Shown: in pieces, positions 9,901 through 19,400 of the stretch
Layout: each line of letters opens with the position of its first letter
Numbering within the stretch: the stretch's first letter is position 1
From: CAIYRG01 sp036273455
GTDB lineage: Bacteria; Pseudomonadota; Alphaproteobacteria; Micropepsales; Micropepsaceae
Direction of reading: 5' to 3'
DNA: 64,000 nucleotides
Assembly (NCBI GenBank): GCA_036273455.1
Contig: DASUHP010000041.1
Location: 1-64,000, forward strand
Notes under the pieces: model-generated
What the model was told of the DNA's origin: nothing
The model's database searches: none
Seen by the model: the letters and a program-made list of their open reading frames with translations, nothing else
Program-made: the position numbers and the translations under genes

Positions 9901-11049
9901 GTGCCTGCAGTGATCGAACATTTCTTTTCCTGGCTGGGTGTTGGGTTCCCGGCATTCCTGTTTGTCATCACGCTGGTCGTGTTTTTCCACGAGCTCGGAC
10001 ACTTCATTGTCGCGCGTTGGTGTGGCGTGCGCGTGGAGGCGTTTTCGGTGGGATTTGGCCGCGAAATTTTTGGCTTTACCGACCGTAAGGGCACGCGCTG
10101 GAAGATCTCGTGGATACCGCTGGGCGGTTATGTGAGATTTCTCGGCGACGCGGATGTCTCGAGCCGTCCCGATCCGAATGTGATGCGCGAATATCACGAG
10201 CGGAAACTCGCCGGGACAGATTCGGATGCGAAGATCTACGGCGAGCCCATGCACATGCGACCCGTCTTGCAGCGTGCAATGGTCGCCGCGGCCGGACCGG
10301 TTGCGAACTTCCTTCTGGCAATCGTTATTTTTGCCGCCGTGCTGCTGGCGACAGGCAAACCGGCCGCGCCCCCTGTGGTTGAAGCAGTGACCAAAGGATC
10401 GGCTGCGGAAATGGCAGGAATTCGCCCAGGCGATTCCATCGTGAAGGTCGGAAACCTGGCGGTGAAGGATTTTACCGCATTGCAGCGGGTCGTTTCCGCG
10501 AATGCCGGCCGCCAACTGCAGCTGACGATCTTGCGTGACAACCATCAGTCTGTCGTTCCGGTTGTGCCGTCAAGCGTCGAGGGGAGCGACGAAAAGGGCG
10601 CCAAATACAGTTTCGGCCGGCTTGGAATCCGCGACACTTTGGTCAAAGTGGGACTTGGAGAAGCACTCGCAGGCGGCGTCAATCAAACCTGGTTCGTCAT
10701 TGCACAGACTGGTTCCTACGTCGCCAAGATCGTGACCGGAAGAGAAAGCCCGGATCAGTTGCATGGAATCGTCGGCATCGGCGAAGTATCAAGCGAGGCG
10801 GCGCAGATCGGGTTTATGGCCCTCTTGAGTCTGGCGGGCCTGATGTCGGTGAGCATCGGGCTTGTGAATCTTTTGCCCATTCCGGTGCTCGACGGCGGGC
10901 ACCTGCTGTACTATGGATGTGAAGCGGTACTTGGCAGGCCGTTGGGGGAGCGCGCGCAGGAAGTTGGTTTCAGGCTGGGATTGGCTTTCGTTCTTTGCCT
11001 GATGCTTCTTGCGACGTTTAATGACCTGGTCCGCCTAAACCTCTTTTAA
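9901..11049 (+). CDS. rseP: RIP metalloprotease RseP (site-2 protease)
   Basis: An intramembrane zinc protease that cuts anti-sigma factors and signal-peptide remnants. The protein has 382 residues. The metal motif FFHELGHF lies near residue 25 within the first membrane helix, one PDZ domain lies around residues 125-210, and the second active-site motif LLPIPVLDGGHLL lies near 328. A GTG start follows GGGAG at a normal distance. It lies between dxr and bamA, the usual order, which fits a role in envelope stress. Confidence 0.97.
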   Translation: MPAVIEHFFSWLGVGFPAFLFVITLVVFFHELGHFIVARWCGVRVEAFSVGFGREIFGFTDRKGTRWKISWIPLGGYVRFLGDADVSSRPDPNVMREYHERKLAGTDSDAKIYGEPMHMRPVLQRAMVAAAGPVANFLLAIVIFAAVLLATGKPAAPPVVEAVTKGSAAEMAGIRPGDSIVKVGNLAVKDFTALQRVVSANAGRQLQLTILRDNHQSVVPVVPSSVEGSDEKGAKYSFGRLGIRDTLVKVGLGEALAGGVNQTWFVIAQTGSYVAKIVTGRESPDQLHGIVGIGEVSSEAAQIGFMALLSLAGLMSVSIGLVNLLPIPVLDGGHLLYYGCEAVLGRPLGERAQEVGFRLGLAFVLCLMLLATFNDLVRLNLF

Positions 11050-11067
11050 TCCAAAGTACGTCGCGCA

Positions 11068-11098
11068 ATCGCTCGCCGGCGTATAAAAGGCGAGCGAT
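11068..11098 (+). promoter_or_regulatory. Perfect hairpin enclosing the bamA ribosome site and start codon
   Basis: ATCGCTCGCC (11068-11077) pairs without mismatch with GGCGAGCGAT (11089-11098) across an 11-base loop, GGCGTATAAAA. The second arm holds the only Shine-Dalgarno-like bases and the first two bases of the bamA ATG (11097-11099). Folded mRNA would therefore hide the start. The loop also contains TATAAA, so a promoter -10 and a DNA operator are an alternative reading. The pairing is seen directly; a regulatory role is inference. Confidence 0.5.
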
Positions 11099-13544
11099 GA
11101 CCTCGAGAGGCCACCTTATCGCCCGAAGCGCGCGCCTCTCGGCCTGCGCCTTGGTGCTGAACTACAGTGTCGGGGGGGCATTGGCCCAGGCCCCTTCGCC
11201 ACCAGCGACTGCAGCTGCGCAAGCCGCCCCTGAACCACCCGCTCTGCCGATGAGTGGTCCGGCGCCACCGGGCCAACAGATGACGCTGGAACAGGCGGCG
11301 CCGGTGATCATGCCAATGCCTGCTCCCCCCGGCCAGGGGATCATACGGCGCATCGTCGTCGAAGGAACGCAGCGCATCGAGCCCGACAGCGTGCTGTCGT
11401 ATCTGCTGTTGCGTCAGGGCCAGCCCTACGACCCGGCAGTCGCGGACAGATCACTCAAAGTGCTTTTCGACACCGGCCTATTCTCAGACGTGCGTATGGA
11501 CTGGGACGGAATGACGCTGACCGTAAGAGTCGTCGAAAATCCGATTCTGAACCAGGTGGTGTATGAAGGTAATTCTGCGATTTCGGATACCGACCTGAAC
11601 AAGGAAGTGCAAGTTCGTCCGCGCATGGTGTTCACGCGTGCCCGCGTCCAGGCCGATGTGCAGCGGATTATCGAACTTTATCGCCGGTCGGGGCGATTTG
11701 CCGCAACCGTTGAACCGAAGATCATTCAGCGCCCGCAGAACCGGGTCGATCTTGTATTCGAGATCAATGAAGGCCCCACGACCGGGGTTGCCGCGATCAA
11801 TTTCATCGGCAACCGCGTCTTTCAGGATTCCGATCTCCGCAGTCAGATCGCGACGACGACCAGCGCGTGGTGGAAACTCCTCAGCACCAACGACAATTAC
11901 GATCCGGACCGTTTGACATTCGACCGCGAACAATTGCGCCGGTTTTATCTTGCGCGCGGCTATGCGGATTTTCGGGTCATTTCCGCGGTCGCCGAACTGG
12001 CGCCGGACCGGCGAAATTTCTACATCACGTTTACGCTGGACGAGGGCGACCTCTACCATTTCGGCAATGTTCAAATTCAGTCGCAAATACGCGATCTGAA
12101 TCCGAACACGCTCCAAGCGCTGCTGCTAACCAAACCGGGCGACGTTTACAATGCCGACCTGATCGACAAGTCGATCGAGGCGCTGACTTTCGCGGCAGGC
12201 ACCCAGGGCTTCGTTTTCATCGACATCCGTCCGCGCGTTCAGCGTAATGCGGAGACGAAAGCCATTGATCTTTTTTATGAGATCAACGAGGCGCCCCGCG
12301 TCTATGTCGAGCGCATCAATATTGTCGGCAACACCCGCACGCGCGACGAGGTGATACGGCGCGAATTCCGGTTATCGGAAGGTGACGCCTTTAACCGTGT
12401 ACTTGCGGATCGTTCGCGCACACGCATCCGGGCACTGGGATTCTTCAAGGACGTCACGATCAAGGAGGATCCGGGCACCACGCCGGACCGGACCGTTCTG
12501 ACAGTGACGGTCACGGAGCAGCCGACCGGCGAACTTGCACTTGGCGCCGGCTATTCCTCGTTTCAGGGACTGTTGCTGAATTTCAGCTATACCGAGCGCA
12601 ATCTGTTCGGACGCGGACAATTCATCCGGGCGAATATCTCCGTCGGAACGTTTCAGAAGGACTATGATTTCCGCTTCACGGAGCCATATTTCCTCGGGCG
12701 GCCGCTATCGGCTGGCTTCGTCGCCTATGACGTCATCACCGACTTTTCGCAATTTCTGGGCTATGTCTCGAGTGTGAAAGCCCTTGGAATCGAGTTCGGA
12801 TTTCCGGTGTCGGAATTTGGCCGCTTCTCGCCGCATTACAATTTTGCCTACACCAATATTTCGCCAACCAACACAACGGCGACGGCAGTTCTGTTTGCTC
12901 AGGGTGCTTATTCGGCTTCTTCGATCGGCTACACTTACACCTATGACACGCGCGACGATCCGGTCAAACCGACGACGGGTGTGGACTTCTACCTGACCCA
13001 GGACGTTGCAGGCCTGGGCGGAGATCTCGATTATCTGCGCACGACAGCGGGCTTTCAGTACTATCACCCGTTCTTTTTCAATCTGGTCGGCGAGTTTGCG
13101 GCCAATGCAGGTTACATCACCGCGTATGGCGGCACACAGATCCCAATCAATGAGCGCTTCTTCAAGGGCGGCCCGTCATTTCGCGGATTTCAGATCGCTG
13201 GTGTCGGACCGCGCGACACCGTACCGAATGTTTCCGTCGGAGGTCAGCTCTTCGCCATCGGCACCTACCAGGTGCGCCTGCCGGATATTCTGCCGCCCGA
13301 TTACGGTATCAATCTTTCGGCCTATACGGATTTCGGCACCGTGGGTCTGATCCATGGTGAGAACACCACCTGCACCGCGGCCAGCTGTATCCGTGATAAT
13401 CTTGCCATGCGCGTCACCGCGGGCGTGGCTATCAACTGGAAATCCCCCTTTGGCCCCATTGAGATAGATGTAGGCTATCCATTACTGAAGCAAAGCTATG
13501 ATAAACCCCAGGCGATCTGGTTGAATGCCGGCACGCAATTCTGA
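11097..13544 (+). CDS. bamA: Outer membrane protein assembly factor BamA
   Basis: Central channel of the BAM complex, which inserts beta-barrel proteins into the outer membrane. The protein has 815 residues. A signal peptide ends near ALAQA (residue 30), then comes a Pro/Ala-rich linker of about 50 residues. Five POTRA domains follow from about residue 83 (IRRIVVEGTQRIEPDSV) to about 430, then the 16-strand barrel, with GERFFKGG-type sequence here read as NERFFKGGPSFRGF. The protein ends in phenylalanine (NAGTQF), the usual barrel-end signal. The Pro/Ala linker is longer than in enterobacteria. skp follows directly. Confidence 0.98.
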   Translation: MTSRGHLIARSARLSACALVLNYSVGGALAQAPSPPATAAAQAAPEPPALPMSGPAPPGQQMTLEQAAPVIMPMPAPPGQGIIRRIVVEGTQRIEPDSVLSYLLLRQGQPYDPAVADRSLKVLFDTGLFSDVRMDWDGMTLTVRVVENPILNQVVYEGNSAISDTDLNKEVQVRPRMVFTRARVQADVQRIIELYRRSGRFAATVEPKIIQRPQNRVDLVFEINEGPTTGVAAINFIGNRVFQDSDLRSQIATTTSAWWKLLSTNDNYDPDRLTFDREQLRRFYLARGYADFRVISAVAELAPDRRNFYITFTLDEGDLYHFGNVQIQSQIRDLNPNTLQALLLTKPGDVYNADLIDKSIEALTFAAGTQGFVFIDIRPRVQRNAETKAIDLFYEINEAPRVYVERINIVGNTRTRDEVIRREFRLSEGDAFNRVLADRSRTRIRALGFFKDVTIKEDPGTTPDRTVLTVTVTEQPTGELALGAGYSSFQGLLLNFSYTERNLFGRGQFIRANISVGTFQKDYDFRFTEPYFLGRPLSAGFVAYDVITDFSQFLGYVSSVKALGIEFGFPVSEFGRFSPHYNFAYTNISPTNTTATAVLFAQGAYSASSIGYTYTYDTRDDPVKPTTGVDFYLTQDVAGLGGDLDYLRTTAGFQYYHPFFFNLVGEFAANAGYITAYGGTQIPINERFFKGGPSFRGFQIAGVGPRDTVPNVSVGGQLFAIGTYQVRLPDILPPDYGINLSAYTDFGTVGLIHGENTTCTAASCIRDNLAMRVTAGVAINWKSPFGPIEIDVGYPLLKQSYDKPQAIWLNAGTQF

Positions 13545-13563
13545 CGCAAGAGGATTTACGCTG

Positions 13564-14286
13564 ATGAAAAGGCCCTTCACGCAGCACCTGACGGTTCTTC
13601 TCGCGCTGGCCGGAGTCGGCATCGGATCAGGTGTCGCGTTGCAGGCATTTGCCGCGACCCAGACCGCTCAGCCGCGCGCCGTGATCTCCAATCCGACCGC
13701 AACAGTAGCGGCGCCAGCCCCGGCTGCCCAAAATGGCCCTCCCGCCCCGCGCATCATCGTCATAGATCGCAACTACATCCTTCAGCGTTCGTCCGCAGGA
13801 CAGGATATTCTGAACCAGACGCAGAACCTCTCCAAGGCGGCGGAGACTGAGTTCAAATCCCAGGAAACCGAGCTGCAGGCGGAGGCCACCAAGCTGCAGC
13901 AGGATCTCGCTATCGCCGCGCCTAACGTGCGCGACCAGAAAGAAAAGGAATTCACCGGAAAGCAGCAGGCATTCCAGACCAAGGTCTCACAGCGCCAGGC
14001 GGAAATTCAGGCCGGATTCCAGAAGGCCGCACACCAGATCGAAGTCGCACTCGAACCGATACTCAAGACAATCATGGTCGAGCGTGGAGCGAATATGGTT
14101 TTTGACCGCTCAGCCGTGATTCTTTCCACGGTGGACGTCGACGTCACGCCGGTTGCAGTGCAGCGGCTCGACAAAGCGTTGCCCCATGTCAAAGTGGAAC
14201 TGGCCGCGGCGCCGGCGGCCGGTGCTGCTGTTGCGGCGAAGAGTCCTGCATCGCCTGTTCTCCCGGCTGCGACACCCAAGAAATAA
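13564..14286 (+). CDS. skp: Periplasmic chaperone of the OmpH/Skp family
   Basis: Holds unfolded outer-membrane proteins in the periplasm on their way to BamA. I start it at ATG 13564 (MKRPFTQHL): this gives a clean signal peptide ending near AFAAT, and AGAGGA precedes it. An in-frame ATG at 13525 lies inside bamA. The mature part, from IIVIDRNYILQRSSAGQDIL on, is the Skp fold with a long Gln/Glu/Lys-rich coiled coil. The C-terminal 35 residues are Ala/Pro-rich and low in complexity. 240 residues. Confidence 0.92.
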   Translation: MKRPFTQHLTVLLALAGVGIGSGVALQAFAATQTAQPRAVISNPTATVAAPAPAAQNGPPAPRIIVIDRNYILQRSSAGQDILNQTQNLSKAAETEFKSQETELQAEATKLQQDLAIAAPNVRDQKEKEFTGKQQAFQTKVSQRQAEIQAGFQKAAHQIEVALEPILKTIMVERGANMVFDRSAVILSTVDVDVTPVAVQRLDKALPHVKVELAAAPAAGAAVAAKSPASPVLPAATPKK

Positions 14287-14307
14287 ATCGGGACGGGGTA
14301 GAATTCG

Positions 14308-15327
14308 ATGGCGGATCCGCGATTTTACGACAACCGCGGTCCGTTCCGGCTTTCGGAAATCTGCCGCGCGGCGCAGATTGAAGCGGATTCTGCAAACCAG
14401 GACGACTCGGTTCACGACGTTGCCGCGCTGGACTGTGCTGGTCTGCTCCACCTTACTTTTCGCGAACAGCGAAAGGCCCCGGGACCCCGTCCCACCAATG
14501 CAGGATGGTGCATTATTGGGCTGGGCGAAGGTGCACCGGAAACCTCCCGCACGGTACTTCTGAGAGCCAAATCCGCCCAATCTTCCTTCGCCGCCGTGGC
14601 GCAGATGTTCTATCCGGAGTGCGAGTCGGCGTTTTCTGCACAAGACGTGCCGGTCCATCCATCCGCGAAAATTGGTGCGGGCGTAATCCTGTCACCGGGT
14701 GTGGTTATTGGTGCCCATGCTGAAATCGGCGATGGCACCAGAATCGGGCCCAATGCCACGGTCGGCAGGGGGGTAGCCATCGGGCGCGGGTGTGAAATTG
14801 GCGCGCAAACCGTGCTTGGATTCGCGTATGTGGGGGATGAAGTCGTCATCCAGCCAGGTGCCGTGATCGGCGCATCGGGCTTTGGTTTTTCGGCAGGACC
14901 GCGCGGCCATGTCAAAATTCCACAGCTCGGGCGTGTGATCCTGCAGGACCGGGTTGATATTGGCGCCAACTCAACCATCGACCGTGCGGCCCTTGGCGAT
15001 ACTGTCATTGGCGAGGGTACAAAAATTGATAATCTTGTTCAGATTGGCCACAACGCGCGTGTCGGCCGTCATTGCCTGATCGCCGGCCAGGCTGGTCTCT
15101 CGGGAAGTGTCACGCTTGGCGACTTCGTTGTTATGGGAGGCAAAGCCGCCGTTGCCGATCATCTTACGGTTGGTGACCGTGCGCGGCTGGCCGGTTTTGC
15201 CGGAGTTGCACATGATCTGGAAGGTGGCCGCGATTATGGCGGTGTCCCGGCGCGTCCGATCCGTGAATGGCACCGGCAAACCGCGTATCTTTCGAGGATC
15301 ACACGAGGCGATATGAAGCGGCGATGA
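14308..15327 (+). CDS. lpxD: UDP-3-O-acylglucosamine N-acyltransferase
   Basis: Third step of lipid A synthesis: transfers a hydroxyacyl chain from ACP to the 2-amino group. The protein has 339 residues. An N-terminal uridine-binding domain (about 1-105) is followed by a left-handed beta helix of hexapeptide repeats (about 110-300). The catalytic histidine region reads DNLVQIGHNARVG. It is preceded by skp and overlaps fabZ by 4 bp, the standard envelope cluster. Confidence 0.98.
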   Translation: MADPRFYDNRGPFRLSEICRAAQIEADSANQDDSVHDVAALDCAGLLHLTFREQRKAPGPRPTNAGWCIIGLGEGAPETSRTVLLRAKSAQSSFAAVAQMFYPECESAFSAQDVPVHPSAKIGAGVILSPGVVIGAHAEIGDGTRIGPNATVGRGVAIGRGCEIGAQTVLGFAYVGDEVVIQPGAVIGASGFGFSAGPRGHVKIPQLGRVILQDRVDIGANSTIDRAALGDTVIGEGTKIDNLVQIGHNARVGRHCLIAGQAGLSGSVTLGDFVVMGGKAAVADHLTVGDRARLAGFAGVAHDLEGGRDYGGVPARPIREWHRQTAYLSRITRGDMKRR

Positions 15328-15818
15328 TGGAGGCTGCGGCACATCCTGTTTTGGATATGGAGCAGATCAAGCGGCTGTTGCCGCACCGTGCACCATTTCT
15401 GTTTGTCGAACGCATTTCCGATATTGTGGCCGGTCAGTCGGCCACCGGCTGGAAATCCGTCAGTTTCAATGAACCGTATTTCGCCGGACATTTTCCCGAC
15501 TACGCTGTCATGCCAGGCGTGTTGATTATCGAATCCATGGCTCAGACGGCCGGCGCTTTCGTCGTGCATATGTTGGGGCTGCGGGGTCAGAATCGATTGG
15601 TTTATTTCATGACCATCGATAAAGCGCGGTTTCGCCGGCCGGTGCATCCCGGAGACGTATTGCGAATGCCGGTCAAAGTGATACGCCATCGCGGGACAGT
15701 GTGGCGCTTCGAGGGCAAAGCGTATGTCAATGAGGAGCTTTGCGCCGAAGCCGAGTACAGCGCCATGATTACCAATCAGATCATGAACGCGGCCCCGAAC
15801 GCTTCGACCGGGACCTGA
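15324..15818 (+). CDS. fabZ: 3-hydroxyacyl-[ACP] dehydratase FabZ
   Basis: Hot-dog-fold dehydratase of fatty acid elongation. It also competes with LpxA for hydroxymyristoyl-ACP. The active-site histidine and glutamate lie in HFPDYAVMPGVLIIESMAQ. The ATGATG at 15324/15327 overlaps the lpxD stop; I use the first ATG (164 residues). The longer frame starting at 15267 lies wholly within lpxD and is unlikely to be used. Confidence 0.97.
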   Translation: MMEAAAHPVLDMEQIKRLLPHRAPFLFVERISDIVAGQSATGWKSVSFNEPYFAGHFPDYAVMPGVLIIESMAQTAGAFVVHMLGLRGQNRLVYFMTIDKARFRRPVHPGDVLRMPVKVIRHRGTVWRFEGKAYVNEELCAEAEYSAMITNQIMNAAPNASTGT

Positions 15819-15822
15819 GCGG

Positions 15823-16641
15823 ATGGCGAAGGTTCATCCCACGGCGATCGTCGAAGACGGCGCGAAGCTGGATTCCGATGTCGAAGTCGGACCTTTTTCG
15901 ATTATCGGGAACGGCGTTTCGTTGGCTGGAGGTGTTCGTGTCCAGTCCCATGTCGTGATCACCGGCGCAACTGAAATTGGCGAAAGAACGGTCATCTATC
16001 CGCATGTTGTGATCGGGGGCGCCCCGCAATTTCGCAGCGATAAAGGCACGGATACTCGCATCATCATCGGGGCAGACAACATCATTCGCGAGCATGTCAC
16101 GATCAGCCGCGGATCGAACAAAGGAGGTGGACTGACGCGGATAGGAAGCCGCGGTTATTTCATGGCCTACAGTCACATCGGACATGACTGTCATGTCGGT
16201 GACGGTGCCACGTTCGCCAACGGGGCGCAGTTGGGCGGACATTGCGAGATTGGCGAGGGAGTGAATATCGGCGGGTTGGCGGCGGTTCAGCAATTTAGCC
16301 AAATCGGCTCATATGCATTTGTCGGTGGCGTGACGGGCGTGCCGGGCGATGTCATTCCCTATGGTATGGTTTGGGGCGATCGCGCTCGGCTGCAAGGATT
16401 GAATCTTGTAGGATTTAAGCGACGAGGTCTGTCGCGCGACAGGATTCACGCTTTGCGCGCTGCTTTCCGTGCGATCTTTTTCGGCGAGGGCTCGCTTTCC
16501 GGTCGGGTTGCGCAGGCTGCGGAGCGCTGGCACGATGTTCCCGAGATTCAGGAAATCACGCGTTTCATGCAAGCCAAACGCAAGCGTCCTCTTTGCATGC
16601 CCGAGCGCGAACAGGGCGGTAGCGAAAGTGTCATCGCCTGA
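15823..16641 (+). CDS. lpxA: UDP-N-acetylglucosamine O-acyltransferase
   Basis: First step of lipid A synthesis. The protein has 272 residues: a left-handed beta helix from residue 1 to about 190, then a C-terminal helical domain. The catalytic histidine lies in the segment reading FMAYSHIGHDCHVG. The start ATG follows a TGAGCGG stretch four bases after the fabZ stop. lpxI starts one base after its stop. Confidence 0.98.
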   Translation: MAKVHPTAIVEDGAKLDSDVEVGPFSIIGNGVSLAGGVRVQSHVVITGATEIGERTVIYPHVVIGGAPQFRSDKGTDTRIIIGADNIIREHVTISRGSNKGGGLTRIGSRGYFMAYSHIGHDCHVGDGATFANGAQLGGHCEIGEGVNIGGLAAVQQFSQIGSYAFVGGVTGVPGDVIPYGMVWGDRARLQGLNLVGFKRRGLSRDRIHALRAAFRAIFFGEGSLSGRVAQAAERWHDVPEIQEITRFMQAKRKRPLCMPEREQGGSESVIA

Positions 16642-16642
16642 G

Positions 16643-17503
16643 ATGGCGACGGCCGGTCCTTTGGGCATTATCGCGGGCGCGGGTGAGCTTCCGCTCGCCA
16701 TCGCACGCACGCTCCACGAAGATGGTAGACCTGTATTTGTTCTGGCGCTGGACGGCATTGCCGACGCCCAGGCGTTCAGCAAACTTCCCCATGCCATGGC
16801 GTCGTTGGGCGATGTTGGGACAGCAGTCCGGCTTCTCAAACAGGCCGGCTGTTCGGAAGTCACGCTCGCAGGAAAAGTCGTGCGGCCCGACTTCTCAAAG
16901 CTCAAATTGGATGATTTGGGAGCGCAATATATCGCGCCGATTTTGGCGGCCGCTCGCCAGGGCGACGACGCGCTGCTCCGGGCCGTCATGTCGATGTTCG
17001 AAAAGCAGGGATTTCTGGTTACCGGAACGAGCGACATCACGCGGGTACTGCTGGCGCCGTCCGGCGCGCTCGGCCGGTTTGAGCCCGGGGCCGAAGTACT
17101 GCCGGACATTGAGCACGGTTTTAGAGTGGTGAGCACACTTGGCGCACTCGATATCGGGCAGGCGGCTGCCGTTGCCGGCGGACTGGTCCTGGCCGTCGAG
17201 GCGGCGGAGGGTACCGATGCGATGCTCAAGAGGGTTGCCGATTTGCCTCCGGCGCTGCGCGGAAGCATGACAGCGCGATGCGGGGTTCTGGTGAAGGCGC
17301 TGAAGCCGCATCAGGACAAGCGCGTGGACCTGCCGGTGATCGGTGCCCGGACCGTAGATCTCGCCTCCGCCGCGGGCCTCGCCGGCATTGCATTGCAGTC
17401 GGAAGGTGTCCTGATCCTGAATCGGCCACGGGTAATCGAACTTGCCGACAATGCCGGATTATTCGTGTACGGAGTTAAAAAGGCGGAAATACCGGGTGCA
17501 TAA
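16643..17503 (+). CDS. lpxI: UDP-2,3-diacylglucosamine pyrophosphatase LpxI
   Basis: Hydrolyses UDP-2,3-diacylglucosamine to lipid X. LpxI (formerly DUF1009) is the isozyme that replaces LpxH in most alphaproteobacteria. The protein has 286 residues and starts GPLGIIAGAGELPLAIA, the family's N-terminal signature. The second domain contains GVLVKALKPHQDKRVDLPVIG. ATG 16643 is chosen because it lies just behind the lpxA stop; the longer in-frame opening at 16469 is within lpxA. It overlaps lpxB by 8 bp. Confidence 0.95.
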   Translation: MATAGPLGIIAGAGELPLAIARTLHEDGRPVFVLALDGIADAQAFSKLPHAMASLGDVGTAVRLLKQAGCSEVTLAGKVVRPDFSKLKLDDLGAQYIAPILAAARQGDDALLRAVMSMFEKQGFLVTGTSDITRVLLAPSGALGRFEPGAEVLPDIEHGFRVVSTLGALDIGQAAAVAGGLVLAVEAAEGTDAMLKRVADLPPALRGSMTARCGVLVKALKPHQDKRVDLPVIGARTVDLASAAGLAGIALQSEGVLILNRPRVIELADNAGLFVYGVKKAEIPGA

Positions 17504-18683
17504 GCCTGGCGCGTTAACGCTCATGCTGGTCGCGGGTGAGCCCTCCGGTGATCAGTTGGGCGCGCAACTCATGGCCGCGCTCCGCGGACTGGACAAGCAG
17601 ATCAATATCGTGGGCGCCGGCGGGCCGGCCATGATCGCACAGGGATTGAAGCCCCTGTTCACGATCGATGCCACGTCGGTAATGGGCCTGCGGGAAGCCG
17701 TGCCCCGCCTTCCGGCAATTCTTCGCCGCGTGCGCGAGGCCGCAGATTTTGCGCTGAAGTCACGGCCCGATGCTCTGGTGATCATCGACAGCCCAGACTT
17801 CACGCACAGGATTGCGCAACGCGTGAAGCGCTTTGACCGTTCGATCCCGGTCATCAATTATGCGCCGCCGCAAGTGTGGGCATCACGGTCATATCGGGCG
17901 AAAAAAATGGCACGATATGTCGACGCCGTGATCAATTTCTTTCCCTTCGAAAGCGAATTTTTCCGGCGTTACGGAATTCCTGCTTATTGCGCCGGATATC
18001 CGGTGGTGGAACGGGCGAACCGGATACGAGGTGGCGCAGCGTTCAGGAAAGCGCATGGCATCGATGCCCGCACACCGGTTCTGGCTGTTCTTCCGGGCAG
18101 CCGCAGGAATGAAATCCGGTTTATTCTGCCACCCTTCCGGCGGGCCGCGGCGATTCTGGCGCGCGAGATTCCCGGATTGGTTTCGGTCATCCCAACGATT
18201 GGACACGTCGCCGGACTCGTCAGATTGGCTGCTGCGGACTGGCCGACACCGGTTTGGGTCGTCGAGGATGACGATGCGAGATTTGCCGCCATGGATGCGG
18301 CCGACGCCGGCCTCGCAGCTTCGGGGACGGTCACGACCGAGTTGGCGCTGGCGCGCAAACCTATGGTCGTCGGCTATAAGATGGGTTGGCTGACCTACCA
18401 ATTCGCGCGTCAACTCATGCATGTACCCTCCATCGTCCTGATCAATCTGGTTCTCGAACGTCAGGCGGTTCCGGAATTCATGCAGAACGCATGCACGCCC
18501 GAGGCGCTTGCGCACGCTCTCAAGCCGCTGCTGGTCGATCAGCAGGCGCGCGATAGCCAACTTCGCGATCTGGATGAGGCCAACCTGGCCTTCGGCCTCG
18601 GCAGCGAATCTCCGAGCGAGCGTGCCGCCCGCGCAGTTTTGGCGATTGCACAAAAGCAGAGTGCAGAAATGATGTCAGCCTGA
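17496..18683 (+). CDS. lpxB: Lipid-A-disaccharide synthase
   Basis: Joins lipid X and UDP-diacylglucosamine to give the lipid A disaccharide. The protein has 395 residues. The hallmark VAGEPSGDQLGAQL is near the start, and AVLPGSRRNEI near residue 200 is the nucleotide-binding glycosyltransferase signature. I use GTG 17496, which overlaps lpxI and has GGCGGA about 8 bp before it; ATG 17523 is the next alternative. Its stop directly abuts the stop of the opposing J-domain gene, with no spacer. Confidence 0.96.
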   Translation: MHKPGALTLMLVAGEPSGDQLGAQLMAALRGLDKQINIVGAGGPAMIAQGLKPLFTIDATSVMGLREAVPRLPAILRRVREAADFALKSRPDALVIIDSPDFTHRIAQRVKRFDRSIPVINYAPPQVWASRSYRAKKMARYVDAVINFFPFESEFFRRYGIPAYCAGYPVVERANRIRGGAAFRKAHGIDARTPVLAVLPGSRRNEIRFILPPFRRAAAILAREIPGLVSVIPTIGHVAGLVRLAAADWPTPVWVVEDDDARFAAMDAADAGLAASGTVTTELALARKPMVVGYKMGWLTYQFARQLMHVPSIVLINLVLERQAVPEFMQNACTPEALAHALKPLLVDQQARDSQLRDLDEANLAFGLGSESPSERAARAVLAIAQKQSAEMMSA

Positions 18684-19400
18684 TCAGGCACCCAGCAATG
18701 TGTCGCGTGCCTCGTTGATTTTGGCGGCAAGATAATCCGATCCACCTCTGTCGGGATGGTTTTGCAGCATCAGCCGCCGGTGTACCGCGCGGATTTCCTC
18801 ATCGCCGGCGCCGTCATGCAGGCCGAGGATTTTGAGCGCTTCGTCGCGCGACATCGGGCCTTGGCTGCTGTTACCCGATTCGCGCTCGCGCGCATCGTTC
18901 CGCCAGTCGGGGCCAATCACGCGATCGAGCCAAGCTTCCAACAGGCGGCCCGATTCTGCGTCATCGGCACTGGCTTCGAAATAGAGATCGGTCAAATCGT
19001 CCTGGTTCAGACGGTCGAGGGGTTTTCCCGCATGAGCACCTCTAAGAACGGTGCCCTGCATTTCACCGGTGTCGTGGTCCAGTTCCATTTCCACCCAGGC
19101 TGCGCGAACCGAACTCTTGCCACCAGATGAAGCTCGCGGCCGGGATGATCCGCGGGAATAATGCGGCCAACCACGGGGCCAGACATGGCCGCCGGTTGCC
19201 AGCCCCCAGGCCATGCTGCCGAGGAAAAGCGCCGGACCCATGCGGCCGGTGAGCGCAAGAAGTACGGTAAACAGGCCGAGCCCTCCCGCACCGGAATAGC
19301 GCAAGATGCGGAGCAGCAGTTTGGTGTCCGCATAGGCGAGACCGCGCAGGATCAGCAGGATCACGCCGAGTGCGGCAACGCCGAGGAGGATCGGCCCCAA
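18684..19400 (-). CDS. Membrane-anchored J-domain protein (Pam18/Tim14-like)
   Basis: The protein has 238 residues. The first 70 contain two hydrophobic segments (about 3-22 and 38-66), consistent with membrane anchoring. A linker of about 115 residues follows. The last 55 residues form a J domain ending at the C-terminus, with the HPD motif at 215-217 in MLQNHPDRGGSDYLAAKINE. That segment closely resembles mitochondrial Pam18/Tim14, the J protein that stimulates Hsp70 at the import motor (established knowledge). The TTG start is immediately after the TAG stop of the upstream VWA gene, so the two form an operon. It probably stimulates DnaK at the membrane; the client is unknown. Confidence 0.85.
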   Translation of the reverse strand: MGPILLGVAALGVILLILRGLAYADTKLLLRILRYSGAGGLGLFTVLLALTGRMGPALFLGSMAWGLATGGHVWPRGWPHYSRGSSRPRASSGGKSSVRAAWVEMELDHDTGEMQGTVLRGAHAGKPLDRLNQDDLTDLYFEASADDAESGRLLEAWLDRVIGPDWRNDARERESGNSSQGPMSRDEALKILGLHDGAGDEEIRAVHRRLMLQNHPDRGGSDYLAAKINEARDTLLGA

